This document shows, one piece after another, positions 48,976-57,365 of a DNA stretch of 64,000 nt; position 1 is the stretch's first letter, and every line of letters starts with the position of its first letter. The stretch lies in NCBI RefSeq assembly GCF_023544445.1, contig NZ_JALPVJ010000025.1:62001-126000 (forward strand), given 5' to 3'. A program made the position numbers and the translations under genes. The notes below the pieces were generated by a model. The model saw only the letters and a list, made by a program, of their open reading frames with translations. It searched no databases and had not been told where the DNA came from. Source of the stretch: Actinoplanes sp. M2I2 (GTDB lineage: Bacteria > Actinomycetota > Actinomycetes > Mycobacteriales > Micromonosporaceae).

Positions 48976-50040
48976 TCAAACAGCCGGATTCGTCACGGTC
49001 GAAGTCCGGGAACCGGCCATCGAGGTGGCCGGCTCCGGCGCCGGCGCCCGGTCCGGGGACTGCCGCAGCCGGCTCAGCGCCGCCGTCACGAGGTCGCCCG
49101 GGCGGGGCCGACGGCCGATCAGGCGGGTGAACAGGCTGTGCCGCAGCACCCGGCCCGGATAGGTGCCGTGCACCTGCCCCGGCCCGTCCAGCGGGCCGTC
49201 GACGTTGTCGACCCCGTTGTCCGGCCGGTCGGTGCGTTGCGCGCCCACGCCGAGCCGGCGCAGCGAGAACAGCGCATCGGTGAGCGCCGGTGACAGACGC
49301 TGGCCGAGGAAGAACCCCGCCGCCGCCCCGCCGACCGGGATCTCGCGCCGCGGGTGGGCGGCCGCATAGACGATGGCGTCGGCGACGATCTCGGGCGCGT
49401 ACACCGGCGGTGGCGGCTTGACCATGGCGCCCAGCTTGCTCCGGGCGTGCTCGAAGAACGGCGTGTCGATCGAGGCCGGCAGGATCGTGGTGACCGCGAT
49501 CGGCGCGCCCTCCTGGGCCAGTTCCATCCGCAGGCAGTCGTAGAACCCGCGCAGGGCGAACTTGCTGGCCGTGTACGGCCCGTGCAGCGGAACAGCGCGG
49601 ACGCCCTCGACCGAGGCGATGCCGATCACGACACCGCCACCGGCCCGGCGCAGGGCCGGCATCGCGGCGTGCACGCCATGCACCTGGCCGAGGAAGTTCA
49701 CCCGCATCACCCGGTCGAACTCGGCGTCGGTGATGTCCTCGACCCGTCCCCACACGCTGACCGCGGCGTTGTTCACCCAGGTGTCGATGCGGCCGAAGTG
49801 CTGCTCGGCGGTGTCGGCCAGGGCGCGTACGGCCACCGGGTCGGCGACGTCGGTCGGCACGGCGACGGCCGTGCCGCCGTCGACGTGGATCTGCGCGGCG
49901 AGCACGTCCAGCGCCTCGGCGCTGCGGGCCGCGCAGACCACTTTCGCGCCCCGGGCGGCGAAGGCCAGGGCGGTCGCCCGGCCGATCCCGGTGGATGCCC
50001 CGGTGATGACCACGACCTGTTCGGAAACCGGTTTGGGCAC
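48976..50040 (-). CDS. SDR family oxidoreductase with C-terminal extension
   Basis: 354 aa. Rossmann start VVVITGASTGIGRATALAFA, NNAA, catalytic Ser and YTASK. After the SDR core (about 250 residues) a further 100 residues run to a Ser/Arg/Pro-rich tail, as in membrane-associated oxidoreductases of this length. GTG at 50040 with AAGGCAAGGAC upstream. It lies 60 bases before the amidotransferase gene on the same strand and may be cotranscribed with it. Confidence 0.9.
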   Translation of the reverse strand: MPKPVSEQVVVITGASTGIGRATALAFAARGAKVVCAARSAEALDVLAAQIHVDGGTAVAVPTDVADPVAVRALADTAEQHFGRIDTWVNNAAVSVWGRVEDITDAEFDRVMRVNFLGQVHGVHAAMPALRRAGGGVVIGIASVEGVRAVPLHGPYTASKFALRGFYDCLRMELAQEGAPIAVTTILPASIDTPFFEHARSKLGAMVKPPPPVYAPEIVADAIVYAAAHPRREIPVGGAAAGFFLGQRLSPALTDALFSLRRLGVGAQRTDRPDNGVDNVDGPLDGPGQVHGTYPGRVLRHSLFTRLIGRRPRPGDLVTAALSRLRQSPDRAPAPEPATSMAGSRTSTVTNPAV

Positions 50041-50080
50041 GTCCTTGCCTTTCTCCCAGGAACAGAGTTGCGGGGTCGGG

Positions 50081-50551
50081 TCAGAGCGCGCCTTGGTTGC
50101 GCGGCTCGATGCTCGCTGTCGGGTCGACGCCGGCGTCGGCGTCCGGCTGCACCGGTCCCGGGCCGGGCTCCGAGCCCGATCCGGCCGCGGTGTTGCGGGA
50201 GGACCGTTCGGGATCGTTGACGTCCGTGGCGGTGGGCGCTTGACCGATCCGCTTGGCGCTGTCGCCTGTGCCGGTGTATTCGAGACCTTCGCCTTGCTGT
50301 CCGTCCTGCTGCATGTCGTCTCCCTCTCCGAGATCACGGACCGGCTCGCCACTGGCCATGACCCGGTCGACCATGCCGTCGTAGTTGTAGACCAGGCGGG
50401 TCTGCCCGCCGGTGTCGCGAGTGGCGGTGGTCCGGACGTAACGGTGGACGTAGGCGTCCACCTCGAGCTCCACCAGGGCCGCGCCGGCCGGGTCGAACTG
50501 CTGCCCGTCGCGGGGGCCACCGATCAGGACCGCTTCTTGTGGCTGCGTCAT
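50081..50551 (-). CDS. Hypothetical protein with disordered tail
   Basis: 156 aa from ATG 50551. A beta-like N-terminal half (AVLIGGPRDGQQFDPAGAAL, YVRTTATRDTGGQTRLVYNY) resembles short domains beginning V-L-I-G-G-P-x-D-G seen in phage and actinobacterial proteins. The rest, from about residue 85, is Gly/Asp/Gln/Pro-rich and probably disordered. Function unknown. Confidence 0.6.
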   Translation of the reverse strand: MTQPQEAVLIGGPRDGQQFDPAGAALVELEVDAYVHRYVRTTATRDTGGQTRLVYNYDGMVDRVMASGEPVRDLGEGDDMQQDGQQGEGLEYTGTGDSAKRIGQAPTATDVNDPERSSRNTAAGSGSEPGPGPVQPDADAGVDPTASIEPRNQGAL

Positions 50552-50879
50552 GGCGCCGCGTACCCGGCGATCCGGCATTGATGCCTGCCGGGACGGCGGG
50601 TTTCAGTCCTGTGTTCTCGCGCCCTGCTCAGCCACGTCGGCCTGCGTACCCTCGCCCGTCGTGGTGGTGAGATGTGGGCGCCGGCCACGTACGGGTGGCG
50701 GTTGTGGTCGGCGTCACGGCCGGGCCGGGATTGCTCGCCGGGGTCCACCGGTTGGAAGAGGAGCCGGTGTGGCCAGTGTCCCAGGGCCTCACCCCATTGC
50801 CTTCGCGGAATACCGTTCGGCTGGAGCCGCGTCGCGCCACTCGCCTTCAGGCGACCTCCACACCGGCCTCAGCTTCGGC
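50552..50879. other. Gap without a recognisable gene
   Basis: About 330 bases between the hypothetical gene and a strong terminator. Several short frames exist on both strands but none has coherent protein-like sequence plus a ribosome site. A plus-strand stretch beginning MGAGHVRVAVVVGVTAGPGL (50674) is the best of them and could be the start of a lost gene. Confidence 0.4.
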
Positions 50880-50910
50880 AAAGCCCGGCGCCCCCTGGCG
50901 CCGGGCTTTT
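50880..50910. terminator. Bidirectional rho-independent terminator
   Basis: AAAGCCCGGCGCC (50880-50892) and GGCGCCGGGCTTT (50897-50909) form a perfect 13-bp stem with a CCCT loop; A runs on one side and TTTT on the other allow function in both directions. Confidence 0.85.
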
Positions 50911-50941
50911 CGCATGGCGACGAGCCGGGTACCGGTGATGG

Positions 50942-51191
50942 TCACCCGCGGAGGCGGCGGCGGATCAGCACAGAGCCGAGTGCCAGGGCAAAGACGATCA
51001 CCGTCAGGACCACGGCCGGCCAGCCGAAAAGCACCATCACCATCGGAACGACGATGTAGAAGGAGGCGCAAAGGGCCGGGACGGCGGGCGGCCCGCGCCT
51101 GATCGAACCGCATCCGGTCGACGAAGGCGGGATCCTCCCGGACCAGGTCGTCCTCGATCGCCCGTAAGCTGCGCCGTGTCTGCTCGTCCAT
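50942..51191 (-). pseudogene. Frameshifted DUF3040-like membrane protein
   Basis: The first 38 residues from ATG 51191 (DEQTRRSLRAIEDDLVREDP, then AFVDRMRF) match the cytoplasmic start of small DUF3040 proteins. The two membrane helices expected next are in another frame (SFYIVVPMVMVLFGWPAVVL, then VIVFALALGSVLIRRRLRG). A frameshift near 51090 separates them. The helices are well preserved, so the change is recent or a sequence error. Confidence 0.7.
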
Positions 51192-51323
51192 ATCAGGGCC
51201 GGCCCGCGCTCGGCTCGGCCGTCCCACGACCCGCACCCCGGTCGGCCATCGTCGCTCCTCAATGGTGGCTGGAGCGGGCCGCCTTCCCTTCGGCGGGGCC
51301 GGGAAACAACGGAATCACGGCCG

Positions 51324-51626
51324 TCAGCGGCCGAGTCCGGCGCCGGGCTGCAGGAACTCGACACGGGTGGCGGTCAGCAGCGGGTCCTTGCGGGCGTGGA
51401 AGCGCCGGACGTGCTCGGCGGTCTCGTGGGCCTGGAAGGCGCCCCGGTCGCGGTACACCTCGTAGAAGACCCGGGCCAGCGGCTCGTCGGCCACGGCGTG
51501 CGTGGCGTAGGTGAGCGTGCCCGGTTCCTTCTCCGCTATCTCGCGCACGACCTCTGCGGTCAACTCGTCGAACCGTTCAGCCGCGGCCGAGTCACGGCAG
51601 TCGAAGCGAACAACCAGTGCGAACAT
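51324..51626 (-). CDS. ABM-family (putative quinol) monooxygenase
   Basis: 100 aa dimeric alpha/beta barrel protein of the antibiotic biosynthesis monooxygenase family. Pattern MFALVVRFDCRDSAAAERFD, EPGTLTYATHAV, FYEVYRDRGAFQAHETAEHV is typical. Often acts on quinones or signals without a cofactor; it may also simply bind. Stands alone. Confidence 0.88.
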   Translation of the reverse strand: MFALVVRFDCRDSAAAERFDELTAEVVREIAEKEPGTLTYATHAVADEPLARVFYEVYRDRGAFQAHETAEHVRRFHARKDPLLTATRVEFLQPGAGLGR

Positions 51627-51686
51627 GCCCCGACCCTATGCGCGGCGGTCCGGGCGCGCGCGGTCACGCCCGGACGTACGCGCGCC

Positions 51687-52538
51687 TCAGCGAACGCGCC
51701 GGGCGGTGAACTGCATGCGCGGCGTGGCGTAGAACCCCTGCGCCTCCACCAGCTGGAGCTCGCGCTCGCCGGACTTGTAGGTGGTCTCGATCAGGTCGAA
51801 GATGCTCGACGCCGTCCGCTCCAGCGACACCGCCGCGTCCCTGGTCGCGGTGTAGTGGGCGGTGAACAGGGCCGCCGTGACGTCACCGGACCCGTTCGCC
51901 TTGAACGGCAGGTGCGGGGTGGTCACGATCCAGGCGCCGGTCTCGTCGACCACGAGCATCTCGATCGTGCCCTCGTCCCGGTCGGGCCGCTCCACGCTCG
52001 TGACCAGCACGGTCGAGGGACCCGCGGCCCGGGCCAGGTCGGCCGAGGCGAGGGTCGACTCGATGCTCGCCGGCTCGGTGCCGGTCAGATAGCCCAGCTC
52101 GAACTGGTTGGGGGTGATGATGTCGGCCACCGGCACCACCCTGTCCCGCAGCATGTCGGGGATCTCGGGCGCGACGAAGCAGCCCGACTTGGCGTTGCCC
52201 ATGACCGGGTCGCACGCGTAGAGGGCGGCCGGGTTCGCAGCCTTCACCCGGCGCACCACGTCGACGATGACATCCCCGATGCCGACCCCGCCCTGATAGC
52301 CGGACAGCACGGCGTCGATCTGCGGGAACACGCCCCGCTCCTCGACCCCGAGGAGGATCTCGGCCACGTCGGGCGGCGGGATGAGCGGTCCCCGCCAGGC
52401 GCCGTAGCCCGTGTGGTTGGAGAAGTTCACCGTGGGAACCGGGATGACCTCGACACCGATGCGCTGCAGCGGGAAGACAGCCGCCGAGTTCCCGACGTGG
52501 CCGTAGGCGACCGCCGACTGGATGGACATAACCTTCAT
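51687..52538 (-). CDS. pdxY: Pyridoxal kinase
   Basis: 283 aa ribokinase-like enzyme phosphorylating pyridoxal in vitamin B6 salvage. Start SIQSAVAYGHVGNSAAVFPL, phosphate-site YACDPVMGN, TPNQFELGYLTG, and the anion hole with catalytic Asp in FKANGSGDVTAALF. Complete length. Monocistronic as far as visible. Confidence 0.95.
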   Translation of the reverse strand: MKVMSIQSAVAYGHVGNSAAVFPLQRIGVEVIPVPTVNFSNHTGYGAWRGPLIPPPDVAEILLGVEERGVFPQIDAVLSGYQGGVGIGDVIVDVVRRVKAANPAALYACDPVMGNAKSGCFVAPEIPDMLRDRVVPVADIITPNQFELGYLTGTEPASIESTLASADLARAAGPSTVLVTSVERPDRDEGTIEMLVVDETGAWIVTTPHLPFKANGSGDVTAALFTAHYTATRDAAVSLERTASSIFDLIETTYKSGERELQLVEAQGFYATPRMQFTARRVR

Positions 52539-52724
52539 CGCTCCAGCCTAGAGAGTTGTCCACGGTTCGCGAGACGCTACCGTCCGCGTGCCGCTGAGGG
52601 GCATGACGGCCGCGCGGACGTGTACCTGGCTCCGATCCGGTGGAGGGAACCACCGCCGGTCCTGTCGGATCCGGGCCGGCCCGTTCGTGGAGAGGACAAG
52701 ACTGGCACGCGGAAGGGAACCGAC

Positions 52725-53303
52725 ATGACTGCTGTCTACACCTGGGACGTCTTCTCCACCCTCGATGGCTATGGCTCGTTCGCCGAAGGCGCCGACTGGG
52801 GTGGCTACTGGGGCAAACAGGGCCCGGATCTCCTGGCCCACCGCGCCGCCCTCTTCGACACCGGGCAGCGCATGGTCTTCGGGGCGACGACCTTCCGGGA
52901 GAACGCCGCGATCATGACGTCGGGCATCGACCCCAACTGGCTCGACGAGTGGAACCTCCGGACGATGCGTGCGCCGGCAACGGTGATCTCGTCCACGCTG
53001 GAAGACACTCTGGGCTGGCCGGACGCGACGATCATGAGCGGCGACGCCGTGGAGATCGTGACCCGCCTCAAGCAGGAGTCGGAGGTGCCGTTGCGCTCGC
53101 CGGCCAGCCTGTCGCTCAACTGGGCGCTGATGGCCGCGGGACTGGTCGACCGGCTGCAGGTGACGATCTTCCCGGTCATCTCCGGACGGACCGGGACCAG
53201 CCCGATCCTGCGCGGCGCGGGCGACTTCGACCTCGAGCTGCTCGAAAGCCGGACCCTCGACGGCCACACCCAGGAACTCGTCTACCGTCCCACTCCGCGC
53301 TGA
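52725..53303 (+). CDS. Dihydrofolate reductase/RibD-like family protein
   Basis: 192 aa. RibD_C/DHFR-like fold: TWDVFSTLDGYGSFAEGADW at the start, FGATTFRENAAIM near residue 47, LSLNWALMAAGLVDRLQVTI and FPVISGRTG. Such proteins are NADPH-dependent reductases of unclear substrate rather than folate enzymes. GGAAGGGAACCGAC precedes the ATG. Confidence 0.88.
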   Translation: MTAVYTWDVFSTLDGYGSFAEGADWGGYWGKQGPDLLAHRAALFDTGQRMVFGATTFRENAAIMTSGIDPNWLDEWNLRTMRAPATVISSTLEDTLGWPDATIMSGDAVEIVTRLKQESEVPLRSPASLSLNWALMAAGLVDRLQVTIFPVISGRTGTSPILRGAGDFDLELLESRTLDGHTQELVYRPTPR

Positions 53304-53434
53304 ACCGGCGCCGCGCCGGACGGTACGGGGCATCGTGACGAGGGACTCAGCAGGGATCATGAACGGGCCGGTCCGTTGTTCCGTCTACCCGTAGGCGGAC
53401 AACCGGGCTCCGTCGCGCGCCGAAAGTGGGACCC

Positions 53435-54295
53435 ATGACATCCGACCGCAGCATCATGCTGGTGCACGCCCATCCCGATGACGAGACCACCGGCAGCGGG
53501 GTGACCATGGCCCGGTACGTGGCCGAGGGCGCCCGGGTGACGCTGGTGACCTGCACCCTGGGCGAGGAGGGCGAGATCCACGTGCCCGCCCTGGCCCAGC
53601 TGGCCGCCGACCAGGCCGACCAGCTGGGCGGCTGGCGCCTGGGCGAGTGGGAGCGGGCCTGCGCCCATCTCGGCGTGACCGACCGCCGGTTCCTCGGTGG
53701 CGCCGGCCGCTACCGGGACTCGGGCATGATGGGGCTGGAGAGCAACAACAAGCCGCGCGCGTTCTGGCAGGCCGACCTCGAGGAAGCCGCGCGGCTGTGC
53801 CTCGAGGTGATGCGGGAGGTCCGTCCGCAGGTGCTCGTCACGTACGACGAGAACGGTCTCTACGGTCACCCCGACCACATCCAGGCCCACCGGGTCGCGA
53901 TGCGGGCCGCGGAGCTCGCCGCCGAGGAGGGCTTCGGACCGGCCAAGATCTATTGGACGGCGATGGCCGACAGCCAGGTCGAGCAGCTCCTCAAGAGGTT
54001 CCGCGAGCTGCCCGACAACCCTTTCGCGGAGTTCGAGACGGCCGAGGAGTTCCCGTTCAGCCGCCCGGACACGGAGATCGACGCCCAGATCGACGGGGAG
54101 GCGTACGTGGAGCTCAAGAGCGCGGCGTTCCGCGAGTACGCCAGCCAGATCCCCGCCGATTCGCCCTTCATGCTGGCCGCTTCGCGGGAGTGGACGGCCC
54201 TCGAGCACTTCGTGCTGGCCAAGGGGGAACGTGGCCCGGACGCCGGCGCGCAGCGCTGGGAGGACGACCTCTTCGGCGGCGTGGCGCCGCGCTGA
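53435..54295 (+). CDS. mshB: PIG-L deacetylase, MshB-like (mycothiol synthesis)
   Basis: 286 aa zinc deacetylase. Metal ligands in AHPDDE near residue 12 and HPDH near 150; VTCTLGEEGEI, DQLGGWRLGE and GGAGRYRDSGM match MshB, which deacetylates GlcNAc-inositol in mycothiol synthesis, better than the amidase Mca. Mycothiol is restricted to actinobacteria, which supports the host assignment. ATG 53435; a GTG nine bases earlier is possible. Confidence 0.88.
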   Translation: MTSDRSIMLVHAHPDDETTGSGVTMARYVAEGARVTLVTCTLGEEGEIHVPALAQLAADQADQLGGWRLGEWERACAHLGVTDRRFLGGAGRYRDSGMMGLESNNKPRAFWQADLEEAARLCLEVMREVRPQVLVTYDENGLYGHPDHIQAHRVAMRAAELAAEEGFGPAKIYWTAMADSQVEQLLKRFRELPDNPFAEFETAEEFPFSRPDTEIDAQIDGEAYVELKSAAFREYASQIPADSPFMLAASREWTALEHFVLAKGERGPDAGAQRWEDDLFGGVAPR

Positions 54296-54330
54296 TCCAC
54301 CCGGCATCGAGCACGACGGCACCGGGCCGA

Positions 54331-55515
54331 TCAGGACCGTACGGATCGGAAGGTCGTCCGGATCTGGTCGGTGAGGACAGCGGGCTGCTCGAGGGCGGCG
54401 AAGTGACCGCCACGCTCGAGCTGGGCGTAGTGCAGCACCGTGGCGTACCGCCGTTCGATCCAGCGGCGGGACGCCTGCACCGCCTCGCCGGGAAAGATGC
54501 TGAAGCCGGCCGGCACGGGGTTCGGCTCGCTCGGGCCCGCGCCCAGCGCGCCGCCACGCCGTTCCTCCCAGTAGAGCCGCGCCGCCGACGCCGCGGCGTT
54601 GGGCAGCCAATACAGCATGATGTCGTCGAGGATCTCGTCGCGGCCGACCACCTTCTCGGGGTCGCCGTCGTTGTCGGTGACGTCCTGGAACAGCGTGTAG
54701 ATCCAGGCGGCCAGCCCGGCCGGCGAGTCGGCCAGCGCATAGCCGATCGTCTGCGGGCGGGTCGCCTGCTCCCGGGCGTACCCGTCCAGCTCGCTCGAGT
54801 AGTGCTGGGCGCGCGCCATCATCCGCTGCTCCTCGGGGGTGGCCTCGCCCATCTCCTGCGGGGTGGGGAACACCAGCGGCAGGTTGAAGTGCACGCCCCG
54901 GCAGAGCCCGGGGGCCTTGCGGGCGATCTGCTCGACCACTGCCGCGCCCCAGTCACCGCCCTGGGCGAACCAGCCGTCGTAACCGAGGCGGCCCATGAGG
55001 GTGATCCACGCGTCGGCGACCCGGGAAATGGTCCAGCCGGTGCCGGTCGGCTTGCCGGAGAACCCGAAGCCGGGCATCGACGGGATCACGACATGGAAGG
55101 CGTCCTCGGCCCGGCCGCCGTGGGCGACGGGGTCGGTCAGCGGGCCGATCAGGTGCCGGAACTCCAGGACGGAGCCGGGCCAGCCGTGGCACAGCAACAG
55201 CGGCACCGCGCCCGGCTCGGCCGACCGGACGTGCAGGAAGTGGATGTCGATCCCGTCGACGACGGTGCGGGACGAGCCGAAGCTGTTGAGGTCCCGCTCG
55301 GCCCGCCGCCAGTCGTAGCCGGTGGCCCAGTGGTCGCAGAGGGCGCGGATGCGGTCCAGCTGCGGCCCCTGCGCGGCGTCGGGGACGGTCTCGCGGTCGG
55401 GCCAGCGGGTGTCGGTGAGGCGGCGCCGCAGATCGTGCAGGGCGTCGGCGGGAACAGCGATGGGGAACGGCTCGACGAGGTCTCCGGCGAGCGAGGTTGT
55501 CAGCATGGCCGCCAT
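54331..55515 (-). CDS. Epoxide hydrolase (EHN N-terminal family)
   Basis: 394 aa alpha/beta hydrolase with the N-terminal EHN cap segment (FPIAVPADALHDLRRRLTDT). Oxyanion motif HGWPGS, nucleophile Asp in QGGDWGAAV, and C-terminal His in GGHFAALEQP. Opens epoxides to diols. Divergent from a TetR gene 65 bases away with an inverted repeat between them, the usual layout of a repressor and its target. A second Met at 55506 is an alternative start. Confidence 0.93.
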   Translation of the reverse strand: MAAMLTTSLAGDLVEPFPIAVPADALHDLRRRLTDTRWPDRETVPDAAQGPQLDRIRALCDHWATGYDWRRAERDLNSFGSSRTVVDGIDIHFLHVRSAEPGAVPLLLCHGWPGSVLEFRHLIGPLTDPVAHGGRAEDAFHVVIPSMPGFGFSGKPTGTGWTISRVADAWITLMGRLGYDGWFAQGGDWGAAVVEQIARKAPGLCRGVHFNLPLVFPTPQEMGEATPEEQRMMARAQHYSSELDGYAREQATRPQTIGYALADSPAGLAAWIYTLFQDVTDNDGDPEKVVGRDEILDDIMLYWLPNAAASAARLYWEERRGGALGAGPSEPNPVPAGFSIFPGEAVQASRRWIERRYATVLHYAQLERGGHFAALEQPAVLTDQIRTTFRSVRS

Positions 55516-55529
55516 CGTAGCCGGTAAGT

Positions 55530-55562
55530 GGAAGAAAACTTCAACTTGGAAAAGTTCTTCCG
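55530..55562. promoter_or_regulatory. TetR operator-like inverted repeat
   Basis: GGAAGAAAACTT and AAGTTCTTCC arms (about 55530-55541 and 55552-55561) in the AT-rich gap between the epoxide hydrolase and TetR genes. The arms match apart from two extra A. It is positioned to control both divergent promoters. Confidence 0.55.
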
Positions 55563-55580
55563 TTTCTGTACGGTCGACCC

Positions 55581-56210
55581 GTGAGCGAACCGGCTTCTCC
55601 CCTGCGGCGCGACGCCGAACGCAACCGTCAGCTGCTGCTGCGCACGGCGTACGAGCTCATGGCCTCGCAAGGTCTGGACGTGCCCTACGAGGACATCGCC
55701 CGGGCCGCCGGCACCGGGATGGGCACGATGTACCGCCGTTTCCCGCAACGGCAGGACCTGCTCGACGCCCTGTTCAGCGAGCACATCGACACGGTGATCG
55801 GCTTCGCCGAGCAGGCCTCGCGGTACGACGACGCCTGGGCCGGGCTCGGCTGGTTCCTGGAGCGGCAACTCGAGGTGGAGGCGCGCAGCCGCGGGCTCGG
55901 CGAGCTGCTGCGCAGCCGCAACCAGGCCGGCGCCCTGGTGCAACGGGCGCACGACCGGATGACCCCGCTGGTGGCCGGCCTCATCGCCCGGGCGGTGCGG
56001 GCCGGTCAGCTGCCCGCCGGAGCGACCCCGGCCGACTTCGCCGCCGCCCACGTGATGGTCGGCAGCGTCCTGGACGCCTCCCGCGACTTCGCCCCCCAGC
56101 TGTGGCGCCGCGCTCTCGCCATCGCCCTGGCCGGGCTGCGCAACGCCGACCTCTCCGGTGACCCACCGGACGAGACGGTCATCGACCGCCTCTACAACGA
56201 TCAGAAATGA
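55581..56210 (+). CDS. TetR family transcriptional regulator
   Basis: 209 aa. Helix-turn-helix in PYEDIARAAGTGMGTMYRRF near residue 35-55; the ligand domain follows. GTG start at 55581. Probably represses itself and the divergent epoxide hydrolase gene through the repeat between them. Its stop overlaps an ATG (ATGA at 56207) leading into the PPOX gene, so the two are likely cotranscribed. Confidence 0.92.
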   Translation: MSEPASPLRRDAERNRQLLLRTAYELMASQGLDVPYEDIARAAGTGMGTMYRRFPQRQDLLDALFSEHIDTVIGFAEQASRYDDAWAGLGWFLERQLEVEARSRGLGELLRSRNQAGALVQRAHDRMTPLVAGLIARAVRAGQLPAGATPADFAAAHVMVGSVLDASRDFAPQLWRRALAIALAGLRNADLSGDPPDETVIDRLYNDQK

Positions 56211-56224
56211 AGGTACGGACTCTC

Positions 56225-56614
56225 ATGGCTCTGCCCGACGACCTGCTCACGGTGCTCAACGCCAAGGCGATCTGCTTCGTGACCACCCTCATGCCCGACG
56301 GATCGCCGCAGATCTCCCAGACCTGGGCCGGCACCGACGGCGAACACGTGCTGATCAACACGGTGGAGACCCACCAGAAGACCCGCAACCTCGAGCGCGA
56401 CCCCCGCATCGCGATCGGCATCGCCGACCCGGCCGCGCCGTTGCGGTCGTGGGCTCTGCGCGGCAGCGTCGTGGCCGCCACGACCGACGGCGCCCGGGAG
56501 AACCTCGACGAGCTGTCGGAGAAGTACCTCGGCCGCCCCTATCCCGGCTTCGGCGGCGGCCCGCAGCAGCGGGTCCTGCTCACGGTCAGGGTGGACAAGG
56601 TGCACACGCCCTGA
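56225..56614 (+). CDS. PPOX-class F420-dependent oxidoreductase
   Basis: 129 aa split-barrel protein. VTTLMPDGSPQISQTWAGTD, NTVETHQKTRNLERDPRIAI and FGGGPQQRVLLTVRV are typical of the F420-binding PPOX group that reduces small molecules in actinobacteria. The family N-terminus begins at MALPDDLL (56225, GAAGG 11 nt upstream); an in-frame ATG at 56207 overlaps the TetR stop and may be used for coupling. Confidence 0.88.
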   Translation: MALPDDLLTVLNAKAICFVTTLMPDGSPQISQTWAGTDGEHVLINTVETHQKTRNLERDPRIAIGIADPAAPLRSWALRGSVVAATTDGARENLDELSEKYLGRPYPGFGGGPQQRVLLTVRVDKVHTP

Positions 56615-56640
56615 CGCCCGCCCAGCCGTCCGCCGACGTG

Positions 56641-57216
56641 TCAGTTCTCGTCCTGGTCCAGCACGGACTTCAGCTTGATCAGGGCCCGGCTCGTCTGGCT
56701 CTTGACGGTGCCCTCGCTGCACCGGAGGATCGCCGCGGTCTCCCGTTCGCTGAGCCCCTCGAGAAACCGCAGGACGACGGTGGCCCGCTGCCGCGCGGTC
56801 AGGGACTGCAACGCCTGGAGCAGCTCGGCGCGGTTCACCACGCTGTCGGACATGTCGGCGACGGCGAGCTCGGGCACGTCGGCGCCGAGCTGCGCGACGT
56901 TCCGGCGCCGGCCGCGTCGCGACTCGTTGATGAGGATGCGACGCACGTAGGCGGTGGGGTTGTCGGCCCGCTGAACCTTACGCCAGTGACTGTAGGTCTT
57001 CGCCAGGGCTTCCTGGACCAGGTCGTCGGCCAGATGCCAGTCACCGCACAGCAGGTAGGCCGTGCGGTGCAGGGAATCGGCGATGCCCTGGACGAAGAGC
57101 CGGAAGTCCTCCGCGTCCTCCGTCTGTTTCCTCCCGGTCGTCACCAGCGGTAGGACCCGCGGGCGGATGGGGACGTCGCAGGGACGCCTGACGTTCTCGG
57201 ACTGGCCACGTCCCAT
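56641..57216 (-). CDS. SigE-family ECF sigma factor
   Basis: About 191 aa. Region 2 (HRTAYLLCGDWHLADDLVQE, then NPTAYVRRILINESRR) and region 4 (LTARQRATVVLRFLEGLSER, ILRCSEGTVKSQTSRALIKL) are both complete, unlike the stub at 26.9 kb. ATG 57216 with GGAG just upstream is used; GTG 57144 is an alternative closer to the family start. No anti-sigma gene follows. Confidence 0.85.
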   Translation of the reverse strand: MGRGQSENVRRPCDVPIRPRVLPLVTTGRKQTEDAEDFRLFVQGIADSLHRTAYLLCGDWHLADDLVQEALAKTYSHWRKVQRADNPTAYVRRILINESRRGRRRNVAQLGADVPELAVADMSDSVVNRAELLQALQSLTARQRATVVLRFLEGLSERETAAILRCSEGTVKSQTSRALIKLKSVLDQDEN

Positions 57217-57365
57217 CGTCTCCGGCGACCCGCCGCCCCTGCCGAGGAATCGCAAGTGACGCAGAACGCAGCGCCCGGCCGGGAATACGCCGTCCCAACT
57301 CGATCTTGACCACCGTTGTACGGGCTGAGGCGACCCTGCCGACCGACCGTGAGCAGGAGCAACAG

